Part shown: positions 17,652 to 24,960 of the stretch, piece after piece | How positions within the stretch are numbered: the first letter of the stretch is position 1 | Layout: each line of letters begins with the position of its first letter | Source of the DNA: Demequina capsici | GTDB taxonomy: Bacteria; Actinomycetota; Actinomycetes; Actinomycetales; Demequinaceae | Direction: 5' to 3' | Length of the DNA stretch: 64,000 nucleotides | Assembly (NCBI RefSeq): GCF_032102965.1 | Contig: NZ_CP134880.1 | Span: 558,001 to 622,000 of the forward strand | The notes under the pieces: model-generated | The model's input: the letters and a program-made list of their open reading frames with translations, nothing else | Database searches by the model: none | What the model was told of the DNA's origin: nothing | Made by a program: the position numbers and the translations under genes

Positions 17652-18404
17652 TCAGCGGTGGGTGACGCGGGCCAGGAACTCCTGGGTCGCAGCCTCCCGG
17701 GGCGCGTCGAAGACCTGCTCCGGCGTGCCCTGCTCCAGGATGCGGCCCTGGTGCATGAAGACGATCCGGTCGGCGACGGAGCGCGCGAACGACATCTCGT
17801 GCGTCGCCATGAGGATCGTGGACCCCTGGTCCTTGAGGGATCGCACCAGGTCCAGCACCTCGCCCACGAGCATGGGGTCCAGCGCCGACGTGATCTCGTC
17901 GAGCAGCAGCAGCTCGGGATCGGTGAGGATGGCCCGCACGATCGCGACGCGCTGCTGCTGACCGCCGGAGAGGCGATCGGGGTACTCGTCGACCTTGTCG
18001 CCCAGCCCGAAGCGCGTGAGCAGGTCGACCCCCTTGGTGCGGGCCTCGTCGGCGGGCATCCGGTGCACCTTGCGGGCGGCGAGCGTGACGTTGTCGATCA
18101 CGCGCATGTGGGGGAACAGGTTGAAGTGCTGGAAGACGACGCCGATGCGGGCGCGGACCTTGTCGGTGGCAGCCCGCGGGTCGGTGATGTCGTCTCCTGA
18201 CAGCAGGATCTGGCCGTCGTCCACGCGCTCGATCAGGTTGACGGTGCGCATGAGCGTGGACTTGCCGGATCCCGAGGCACCGATGAGCACCACCACCTCG
18301 TGCTTCTCGATGAGGAGGTCGACGCCTGTGAGGACGTGGTTCTCGCCGAACAGCTTGTGGACGTCACGCAGCTCAAGAACGGCGGCATGCTCGAGGGCGC
18401 TCAT
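17652..18404 (-). CDS. Polar amino-acid ABC transporter, ATP-binding protein
   Basis: This is the 250-residue motor of an amino-acid importer. Walker A is GASGSGKST, the Q-loop is VFQHFNLFPHM, the signature is LSGGQQQR, Walker B is LLLLDEITSALD and the H-loop is MATHEMSFA. It is the GlnQ/HisP type. The ATG overlaps the permease stop (ATGA at 18401-18404). Third gene of the binding protein-permease-ATPase operon. Confidence 0.94.
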   Translation of the reverse strand: MSALEHAAVLELRDVHKLFGENHVLTGVDLLIEKHEVVVLIGASGSGKSTLMRTVNLIERVDDGQILLSGDDITDPRAATDKVRARIGVVFQHFNLFPHMRVIDNVTLAARKVHRMPADEARTKGVDLLTRFGLGDKVDEYPDRLSGGQQQRVAIVRAILTDPELLLLDEITSALDPMLVGEVLDLVRSLKDQGSTILMATHEMSFARSVADRIVFMHQGRILEQGTPEQVFDAPREAATQEFLARVTHR

Positions 18405-19270
18405 ACGGTGCCTCCGATCTGCTCGCGCCTGGCCATGCGCGCGGAGATGTGATCGGTGAGCCTGATCATCGGGAAGCTGAGCGCGACGAACAGCAGGCCG
18501 GCCACGACGTAGGGCGTGAAGTTGTAGGTCTGCGCCTGCACGATCTGGGCGGCGCGGATCGCGTCGACGGCGCCGAGCACGGAGATCAGGCCGACGTCCT
18601 TCTGCATCGACACGAAGTCGTTCATGAGGGCAGGCACGACCTTGCGCAGGCCCTGCGGGATCACGACGAGCCGGAGCGTCTGCGCGTGGGAGAGACCCAG
18701 CGAACGGGCGGCCACGCGCTGCGACGGGTGCACGGCCTCCATGCCGGCGCGAAGCACCTCCGCCACGTAGGCGGAGTAGCACAGCGCGATGCCGATGGTG
18801 CCGAGCAGCGCGACGGGGTAGCGCTGCGAAGGGTTCAGGGCGGGCACGCCGAACCCCACCAGGTACAGCACGATCAGCACCGGCAGGCCGCGGAACAGGT
18901 CGGTGTACGCGGTCGCGATGGCGCGCAGCGGGAAGAAGACGGGGCCGCGCAGCGAGCGCATCACCGCGAGCAGCGTGCCGACGATCGCGACCGCGATCGA
19001 GGCGAAGAACAGCACGCGGATGTTCAGCCACAGCCCGTTGAGCACCTTCGGCAGGCTCCGCCAGGCGATGTCCGGGTTGAAGAAGGCCTGCTGGACGCTG
19101 TCCCAGCCGGGAGACGTCAGCACGAGCGTGCCCGCGACGGCGGCGAACAGCACCGTCGACACGAGCGCGACCACCACGGAGCGGCCCGAGGCGCGGCGCC
19201 GGAACTCGCGCCTCTCGAGCTCGAGCTCGCTGGGCTGCCAGGCGGCGAGGGCCGCTCCGTCGGTGGTCAT
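18401..19270 (-). CDS. Polar amino-acid ABC transporter permease
   Basis: This 289-residue inner-membrane protein belongs to the HisM/GlnP class. Residues 1-30 form a charged cytoplasmic lead, followed by about five to six membrane segments. The EAA loop reads SLGLSHAQTLRLVVIPQGLR. As the only permease gene it probably acts as a homodimer. An extra long first periplasmic loop (about 50-75) is visible. The stop overlaps the ATPase start. Confidence 0.92.
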   Translation of the reverse strand: MTTDGAALAAWQPSELELERREFRRRASGRSVVVALVSTVLFAAVAGTLVLTSPGWDSVQQAFFNPDIAWRSLPKVLNGLWLNIRVLFFASIAVAIVGTLLAVMRSLRGPVFFPLRAIATAYTDLFRGLPVLIVLYLVGFGVPALNPSQRYPVALLGTIGIALCYSAYVAEVLRAGMEAVHPSQRVAARSLGLSHAQTLRLVVIPQGLRKVVPALMNDFVSMQKDVGLISVLGAVDAIRAAQIVQAQTYNFTPYVVAGLLFVALSFPMIRLTDHISARMARREQIGGTV

Positions 19271-19300
19271 CTCAGGATGATCCCTCTCTCGGAAGGGGCG

Positions 19301-20176
19301 TCAGTTGAGGACGGGGACGTCGATGGCGTCGGACAGCCACTCGGTCTCGAGCGAGGCGAGCGTGCCGTCGGCCGTGAGCGCGTCCACGGCCGCCGTCACG
19401 GGCTCGGTGAGCGCCGAGTCCTTGGGCAGGACGAACCCGAACTGGTCGCCGCCGGTCGCGTCCGCGAACTGACCGACGACCACGCCGCCGTCGAGCTCCA
19501 CGGCCGCCTGGTAGAGGGCCGACGGCAGGTCGGTGACGTAGGCGTCGATCTGGCCCGCCGTGAGCGCGGCGGTGACGTCGGCCTGCGTGTTGAAGACGGA
19601 GACGTTGCCCTCGCCGAGGGCGGCGACCGCGACGTCGTAGGACGTGGTGCCGACGGCGACTCCCACCACGGCGCCGTCCAGGTCGGCGACGGTGGTGGCG
19701 TCGGCGTACTTGTTGCCCTCGACGGACACGACGGCCTGGGTGGCGGTGTAGTACGGCGACGAGAAGTCGACGGCCTGCTTGCGCTCGTCGGTGATGGAGA
19801 ACTGCTGGATGTTGAGGTCCCAGTCCTTGGCGCCCGGCGCGATGGCGGAGTCGAAGGTGGTGCGGACCCACACGACGTCCTCGGGGGCGAATCCGAGCTG
19901 GTCGGCGACGGCGTAGGCGACGGCCGCCTCGAAGCCCTCACCCGACGCCGGGTCGTCGTTCAGCACCCACGGCTCGTAGGCGGGCTCGCCGGTGGCGATG
20001 GTGAGCTTGCCCTCGGTGTACGTCTGCAGCGCGGTGGAGGTGGCGGTCGCGTCACCGGACGGTGAGGCGGAGGCGGACGAGTCCGCGTCGGTGGAGGTGG
20101 AGCAGCCGGCGAGCGCGAGCGTCGAGGCGGCGAGCGCCACGACGGACGCGCGGCGCAGGGTCGTCGAGAAGGACAT
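19301..20176 (-). CDS. Amino-acid ABC transporter substrate-binding lipoprotein
   Basis: This is a 291-residue lipid-anchored receptor of the bacterial solute-binding family 3. The signal peptide ends in lipobox LAGC at about residues 22-25, followed by a Ser/Ala-rich linker. The binding core begins GKLTIATGEPAYEPWV, and DWDLNIQQFSITDERKQAVD and YVTDLPSALY mark the two lobes. Ligand cannot be deduced. Its promoter (-10 TAGTAT at 20240-20245) overlaps the stop codon of the upstream cupin gene, so read-through from the SAH-related trio is possible. Confidence 0.92.
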   Translation of the reverse strand: MSFSTTLRRASVVALAASTLALAGCSTSTDADSSASASPSGDATATSTALQTYTEGKLTIATGEPAYEPWVLNDDPASGEGFEAAVAYAVADQLGFAPEDVVWVRTTFDSAIAPGAKDWDLNIQQFSITDERKQAVDFSSPYYTATQAVVSVEGNKYADATTVADLDGAVVGVAVGTTSYDVAVAALGEGNVSVFNTQADVTAALTAGQIDAYVTDLPSALYQAAVELDGGVVVGQFADATGGDQFGFVLPKDSALTEPVTAAVDALTADGTLASLETEWLSDAIDVPVLN

Positions 20177-20242
20177 CGTTTCTCCTGAGAAGAGGGGGAG
20201 GTGGAGCGAGATCGTCGTCGGTCGCTCGCGGGTGTGGGAATA

Positions 20243-20686
20243 CTATCGGGACCCCTCCGCGAGCCTCCAATCCGCGAAGTCGAAACCGGGGGAGACGACG
20301 CAGGTCACCAGGCACTCGTCCGGTCCGGCCAGCTGAGCGGACTGCCACGTGCCGGCAGGTACCAGGCACTGCTGCTGGTCGCCGCCCACGGCGCTCGGGC
20401 CCAGCCGCACGGTCGTGACCTCCTCGCCGGCCGCGGGCAGGTCGCCCGAGCCTCCCAGGTTCAGCTCGAGAGCGCCGGGGCCGTGCCACAGCCACACCTC
20501 GTCGGAGCTGACCACATGCCAGGCGCTGCTCTCGCCGGGCGCGAGCAGGTAGTGGATCATCGTCACGGCCGGGCGGTCGCCGCCCTCCGTCCGCACCGCG
20601 ATCGGCGACGTGTAGTGACGGCGGAACCAGCCGCCCTCGGGGTGCGGCTCGAGGCCCAGGGCCGATGCGGTGGCGGGGACGGTCAT
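20243..20686 (-). CDS. Cupin family protein (DUF985)
   Basis: This 147-residue protein is a small single-domain cupin of the DUF985/cupin_5 type. It shows the family opening HPEGGWFRRHYTS, then TMIHYLLAPGESSAWHVVSSDEVWLWHGPG with metal-ligand-type His and Glu residues (quoted here by its ends only in concept; residues about 43-72). The C-terminus has VSPGFDFADWRLA. The enzymatic role of the family is unsettled. The ATG overlaps the upstream amidohydrolase stop (ATGA at 20683-20686), so it is made together with it and may act in the same pathway. Confidence 0.8.
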   Translation of the reverse strand: MTVPATASALGLEPHPEGGWFRRHYTSPIAVRTEGGDRPAVTMIHYLLAPGESSAWHVVSSDEVWLWHGPGALELNLGGSGDLPAAGEEVTTVRLGPSAVGGDQQQCLVPAGTWQSAQLAGPDECLVTCVVSPGFDFADWRLAEGSR

Positions 20687-22002
20687 GCGCGCTCCTCTGC
20701 GACTCCTGTGGCCCGGGTGAAGCCGGCGGTGGCATGCCTGACGCGGCCCGCGCTCACGGTCGCGGCAGCACGCCCCTCACCTGACTCGGCGAGCGTGGTG
20801 AGCGTGCCGGTCACATCGGTGACGGGGACGTCGAAGAAGGCGAGGTCGGCGTTCGTGCCGACCGCCAGGTATCCGGTCCTGCCAGGACCCTCGTCGATCC
20901 CCATCGCGTGCGCTCCACCGAGCGTGGCGGCGCGCAGCAGCCGTTCCGCGAGGTCGACGTCCGAGTACCCCTGGTTGCGGGCGATGCGCATCAGCGCGGC
21001 GACGTCCGCCATGGGGTCCAGCGACGGCGAGGACGACAGGGAGTCCGTGCCGATCGCGATCGGGCTGCCCTCGCGCAGGTAGGCGGCCACCGGGGGCGCG
21101 TCGAGGCCGATGACCTCGTTCGATCGCGGGCACAGCGCGACCGTCGTGCCGCGAGCGCGCAGGATCGCCCTGTCGCTCTCCGTCATGTAGACGCCGTGCG
21201 CGATGTGGCAGTCGGGTCCCAGCACGCCCAGATGGTCGACGTACTCGGTGGCCGACGTGCCGAAGCCCGCCTGCCTCAGCTCGATGAGGCTTCCCAGCCC
21301 CTGCGATTGCCAGGGCTCCACGCGATCGTGATCGAACTCCCGCTCGATCCCCGACTCGCCCAGGTGGATGTGGATGCGGCTGCCGCGCTCCCGGACGATG
21401 TCAGGGATCTCCAGCAGCGGCATGATCTCCAGCGAGTACGGCGCGTGGGGGGACAGCCCCGTGCCGGGGCGGGTGGGCAGCGAGTCGAGCGCCGCCTCCA
21501 CCTCGGTACGGCCGTGCGCACGCCAGTCGTCGTTGGTCCAGTCGATGACCTCCCAGTAGGCGATGCCTGCCAGGCCTGCATCATGCAGGGCCCGCGCCGC
21601 CTCGGGGTCGGTCACCACGTCGGCGGCGGCGGTGACGCCAGCCCCGATCATCTGCTGCGCGCCGAGCGCGGCGTCGGCCGCCCAGTCGTGGGCGAGCGCG
21701 TACTCGGGGTTGAACGCTGTGGCCCAGTCGTCGAAGCCGCGGTAGCGGCCGCGGCCCACCTTCGCCATGCCCGTGTACTGCAGGTGGGTGTGCGCGTTGA
21801 CGAGCCCGGGCATCAGCACCCCGGGCCACCGGACGTGCTCTACCGGCATCCCGCGCTCGGCGAGCGACTGCTCCACCCACGCCCGCGAGCCGACATGCAG
21901 GATCCGCTCGCCGCGCACGGCGATCGCGCCGTCCAGGATGGGCGGCGCGGTGATCGGGAGCACGAGCGCCGCCGAGTACAGCGTGACGGGGAAGGCGGTC
22001 AT
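20683..22002 (-). CDS. Amidohydrolase-superfamily nucleoside deaminase (SAH / aminofutalosine deaminase-like)
   Basis: This 439-residue zinc- or iron-dependent deaminase belongs to the ATZ/TRZ-like subgroup that acts on adenosyl compounds. Metal and catalytic sites: NAHTHLQ (His71, His73), LSPHAPYSL, HIHLGES (His and catalytic Glu), HIAHGVYM, ALCPRSN and GTDSLSSSPSLDP with the metal Asp. Relatives include DadD (5'-deoxyadenosine/SAH deaminase) and MqnX (aminodeoxyfutalosine deaminase). It overlaps the stop of the SAH-hydrolase-like gene (ATGA), which favours SAH over aminofutalosine, since no other menaquinone futalosine gene is in the window. Superfamily firm; substrate inferred. Confidence 0.8.
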   Translation of the reverse strand: MTAFPVTLYSAALVLPITAPPILDGAIAVRGERILHVGSRAWVEQSLAERGMPVEHVRWPGVLMPGLVNAHTHLQYTGMAKVGRGRYRGFDDWATAFNPEYALAHDWAADAALGAQQMIGAGVTAAADVVTDPEAARALHDAGLAGIAYWEVIDWTNDDWRAHGRTEVEAALDSLPTRPGTGLSPHAPYSLEIMPLLEIPDIVRERGSRIHIHLGESGIEREFDHDRVEPWQSQGLGSLIELRQAGFGTSATEYVDHLGVLGPDCHIAHGVYMTESDRAILRARGTTVALCPRSNEVIGLDAPPVAAYLREGSPIAIGTDSLSSSPSLDPMADVAALMRIARNQGYSDVDLAERLLRAATLGGAHAMGIDEGPGRTGYLAVGTNADLAFFDVPVTDVTGTLTTLAESGEGRAAATVSAGRVRHATAGFTRATGVAEERA

Positions 22003-23489
22003 GAGCCGGCCTCGTGCCGCCGGTAACGAGGCGAACGCCAGTCGGCGGCGTCGTCGGCGTCGGCGGTCGCAGGCGTGCTGAGCACGATCCCGCGCGCCTG
22101 CGCTGCGACGGCGCCCACATGCGCCACCGCCGCATCGGACACGGCGTGGACCCCGATGCCGGGACGGGTGAGCACCAGCTCCGCGATGGCGGCGAGCTGC
22201 GTGGCGAACGAGAGGTCCATGATCTCGATCGGGTTGCCCTCCGCTGCGGTGACGTTGATGCAGCCGCCACGGTCGAGGATCGTGGCGGTCGTCGGTCGAG
22301 CCACGTCGAGCGCGGGGACGGGCCTGCCCTCGACGACCAGAGGCTCGAGCGTCATCGCGCTGAGATCCACCTCTCCTGGCACGCCGCCCGCGACGGCGAC
22401 GATCGCTGCGACCTCCAGCATCTCCTGCGTCACCGTCCGCGGGACACCGGTGCAGGAGACGACGAGCGCTCCCGCCGCCAGCGTCAGCGCGTCGCCCACC
22501 TCGAAGCCGTCGTGCTCGGCGAGCATGGCGCGCACCGGATCGACCTCGGCGACGCTCACCGCGGCTCCGAGCGCGCGCAGGTGTGCCGCGACACCGATCC
22601 CCACGGGGCCGTAGCCGATCACCAGCGCGGGCTGCGAGCGCACGGTGAGGCCCGCGTCGTCCAGCAGGTCCGCGATGGCGAGCACGCAGGACTGGCCCGT
22701 GCCGTACCGGTTGTCGAAGCCGGTCTTCGTCACCGCATCGTTGACCGCGATCACGGGGGTGCGCAGCGCTCCCTCCGCGGCCATGGCCCGCAGCGGGGCC
22801 AGGCCCGACGTGGTCTCCTCCGTCGCCCCGATCCATCCGCCGGTGAGGCCCTCCTCGTGCGCGAGCCGCGTCAGATGGCTGCCGTCGTCCACGAGCACGT
22901 CGAAGCCTCGGCGAAGGAAGCCCAGAGCCACGTCCCGCTCGTGCTCGGCGGCGAGCGTCGCGTCGGCGTCGCAGGGGATCCAGCGGGCGCGCAGCGCGCT
23001 CGCGACGTCCGGATCGGTCTCGTCGGGATGGGCGTAGACCGCGACCTGCGCGCCGGCCTCGGCGAGCAACAGTGCGAGGTTCGCGGTCTTGGGCTCCAGG
23101 GTCATCGCGATGCCGACGCGCAGCCCGGCCACCGTGCCTCGATCCTTGAGCTCCCGGGCCAGCGCCGCGGTGACGCGCATGTGCGCACCGGCGAACTCCA
23201 GGCGACCCGACGCGTCGCCCCGGTCCGGCACGGGCTCTGCGCCCAGCAGGATCTCGTCAGCGGCCACGTCGAACGTGACGGTGTCGTCGGACACGTCCCA
23301 CCCTGCGTCCGTCGGCGCGCCGTCGGACCCCGGCAGGATCCGTGCGCCCATCCCGCGCAGCATGGCGGTGAGGACCCGAGGTGTCGGGCCCTCACCGAGC
23401 ACGCGCATGGGTCGTCCCGCGATGAGGAGGTTCGTGTCCCGGGCGAAGCGGCGCAGCAGGCGCTCGGCCGTCATGATCGGGTCGGTCAT
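21999..23489 (-). CDS. Divergent S-adenosylhomocysteine hydrolase family protein (candidate S-inosylhomocysteine hydrolase)
   Basis: This is a 496-residue NAD-dependent AHCY-family protein. Clear family marks are LVDDGSHLT (about 199-207), GATEETTSG (221-229), VNDAVTKTGFDNRYG (249-263) with the Lys and Asp-Asn of the active site, GYGPVGIGVA (NAD loop, 292-301) and INVTAAEGNP near the C-terminus. Differences from ordinary SAH hydrolase are about 95 extra N-terminal residues and Thr130 where the conserved His of the LHMTxxTA segment should lie, by my eye alignment. The C-terminal Lys-x-x-x-Tyr-Arg-Tyr tail is also altered. The start is leaderless, with TACACT seven bases upstream. A second in-frame ATG lies at 23474. 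Confidence 0.82.
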   Translation of the reverse strand: MTDPIMTAERLLRRFARDTNLLIAGRPMRVLGEGPTPRVLTAMLRGMGARILPGSDGAPTDAGWDVSDDTVTFDVAADEILLGAEPVPDRGDASGRLEFAGAHMRVTAALARELKDRGTVAGLRVGIAMTLEPKTANLALLLAEAGAQVAVYAHPDETDPDVASALRARWIPCDADATLAAEHERDVALGFLRRGFDVLVDDGSHLTRLAHEEGLTGGWIGATEETTSGLAPLRAMAAEGALRTPVIAVNDAVTKTGFDNRYGTGQSCVLAIADLLDDAGLTVRSQPALVIGYGPVGIGVAAHLRALGAAVSVAEVDPVRAMLAEHDGFEVGDALTLAAGALVVSCTGVPRTVTQEMLEVAAIVAVAGGVPGEVDLSAMTLEPLVVEGRPVPALDVARPTTATILDRGGCINVTAAEGNPIEIMDLSFATQLAAIAELVLTRPGIGVHAVSDAAVAHVGAVAAQARGIVLSTPATADADDAADWRSPRYRRHEAGS

Positions 23490-23496
23490 GTCTTGA

Positions 23497-23608
23497 AGTG
23501 TAGAAGCGCGCCGCGCACCCGATCGGTCGGCGCCTGCGCTGCGCAGGGTTGCCGTGCGCTCGCGGCGTGCGTGAAGATTGGCGCGCGAAGCGGCACAGCC
23601 ACTAGTCT
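23497..23608. promoter_or_regulatory. Divergent promoters with central perfect palindrome (SAHH-like gene / luxS)
   Basis: On the minus strand TACACT (23497-23502) lies seven bases before the SAHH-like ATG. On the plus strand TAGTCT (23603-23608) predicts a luxS leader of about 78 bases. Between them CCTGCGC-T-GCGCAGG (23533-23547) is a perfect 15-bp palindrome, a candidate shared operator. No SAH riboswitch core was recognised. Confidence 0.5.
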
Positions 23609-23692
23609 TGACCGGTCGCACTGGTGGCCGATGGGCGTGGTGAACGCGTCGGCACGATCGCCGCCCCGCACGATGCGCAAGGAGCGCCGCCC

Positions 23693-24163
23693 ATGACTGA
23701 CCTGCCCAAGATGAACGTCGAGTCGTTCAACCTGGACCACACGAAGGTGGTCGCGCCGTACATCCGGGTGGCGGACCGCAAGGTGCTGCCGCACGGTGAC
23801 GTGCTCACCAAGTTCGACGTGCGCTTCTGCCAGCCGAACGTGGAGCACCTCGAGATGCCCGCGGTGCACTCGATCGAGCACTCCTTCGCCGAGTGCGTCC
23901 GGGAGATCAGCGACGACGTGATCGACTTCAGCCCCATGGGCTGCCAGACCGGCTTCTACCTGATCATGAGCGGCGAGCACACGCCTCAGCAGGCCAAGGA
24001 GCTGGTGCTCGCCACGATGGCGCGCATGCTGACCTTGGACGCGGTGCCCGCTGCCAACGAGGTGCAGTGCGGCTGGGGCGCCCACCACTCGCTCGACGAC
24101 ATGAAGGACGAGGTCCACGCGTTCCTCGAGAACTCCGACGTGCTGCTGGACGTGATGCGGTGA
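23693..24163 (+). CDS. luxS: S-ribosylhomocysteine lyase LuxS
   Basis: LuxS splits S-ribosylhomocysteine into homocysteine and DPD, the precursor of autoinducer-2. The 156-residue protein has the metal site HSIEH (residues 60-64), the catalytic Cys in [11 protein letters not shown], and the third metal ligand in NEVQCGWG (Cys). FCQPN and LDHTKV match the family N-terminus. AAGGAG precedes the ATG. Its stop overlaps the mtnN GTG (GTGA), coupling the two steps SAH to SRH to homocysteine. A signalling role is not shown by the sequence. Confidence 0.96.
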   Translation: MTDLPKMNVESFNLDHTKVVAPYIRVADRKVLPHGDVLTKFDVRFCQPNVEHLEMPAVHSIEHSFAECVREISDDVIDFSPMGCQTGFYLIMSGEHTPQQAKELVLATMARMLTLDAVPAANEVQCGWGAHHSLDDMKDEVHAFLENSDVLLDVMR

Positions 24164-24873
24164 CGGCGCGCACGCTCCCGGCGGTCCTCGTCGCGATGCC
24201 GGAGGAGGCGCAGGGCTTCCTCACGCTGTCGACCGGCGCCGAGCGCCTCGCCGGACCCGACGAGGCGTACCTCGCCCATGCCGACGGCGTCGAGTACCTG
24301 CTCGTCGTCACCGGCATCGGCATGGTGTCGGCAGCCCGGGCGGCGACCCTCGTCTCGGCAGGGGTCCTCGCAGGCGTGGCGCCGTCCGTGATCGTCTCCG
24401 CAGGAAGCTGCGGTGGCATCCCCGGCCAGGTGTCCGTGGGAGACCTGGTGGCGCCCTGCTGCTCGCTCGACTGGTCCGCCGACTCGACGTCGATCGGCTA
24501 CGCGTACGGCCAGGTGCCGGGGCATGCCGAGTTCCATGAGTCGGACGAGCGGCTGGTGGACCTCGCGGTCGAGCTCGGAGCCAAGAAGGGCTATCTCGCG
24601 TCCGCCAACGCGTTCGCCGTCGCGGAGACCGTCGACCTGATCAGGGAGCGGTTCCCCAAGGTGATCGCCACCGACATGGAGTCGGCAGCGGTCAGCCAGG
24701 TCGCTGCCACCGCAGGGATCCCGTTCCTCTTGCTGCGGTGCGTGTCCGACATGTGCCAGGGCGACGGCGGCGTCGAGTTCGACGAGCACCTGGACGACGC
24801 GGCGGAGCGCTCCGCTCGCGCGACGCTGGACCTGCTCGCGCACGAGGCGGCACGCGCGCGCGCCTCGGCCTGA
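24160..24873 (+). CDS. mtnN: 5'-methylthioadenosine/S-adenosylhomocysteine nucleosidase
   Basis: This nucleosidase removes adenine from SAH and MTA. The 237-residue protein has VAMPEE at the N-terminus (conserved Glu), TGIGMVSAA for the usual [29 protein letters not shown] (catalytic-site Glu) and [10 protein letters not shown] with the purine-binding Asp. The divergence from enterobacterial Pfs is moderate, and a futalosine hydrolase role cannot be fully excluded. The four-base overlap with luxS strongly supports SAH as substrate. Confidence 0.88.
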   Translation: MTARTLPAVLVAMPEEAQGFLTLSTGAERLAGPDEAYLAHADGVEYLLVVTGIGMVSAARAATLVSAGVLAGVAPSVIVSAGSCGGIPGQVSVGDLVAPCCSLDWSADSTSIGYAYGQVPGHAEFHESDERLVDLAVELGAKKGYLASANAFAVAETVDLIRERFPKVIATDMESAAVSQVAATAGIPFLLLRCVSDMCQGDGGVEFDEHLDDAAERSARATLDLLAHEAARARASA

Positions 24874-24902
24874 CGCCGCACGGGCGTGTCAGCGCCCGCG
24901 CC

Positions 24903-24908
24903 TACCAT
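24903..24908 (+). promoter_or_regulatory. Probable -10 box of mfd
   Basis: TACCAT predicts a leader of about 47 bases. The leader holds CCGGAT and ATCCGG flanking five bases (24918-24932), a small hairpin before the GGAGGA site. Confidence 0.45.
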
Positions 24909-24960
24909 GGGGATGCACCGGATCTGAATCCGGCGCTTCGTCGTGCCCTGGAGGACCCCT

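Noticed and set aside
23609..23692. SAH riboswitch in the luxS leader
   Set aside because: The GGAGCGCCGCC near the start resembles part of the motif, but the surrounding conserved core and pseudoknot partner are not visible; it is simply the ribosome site.
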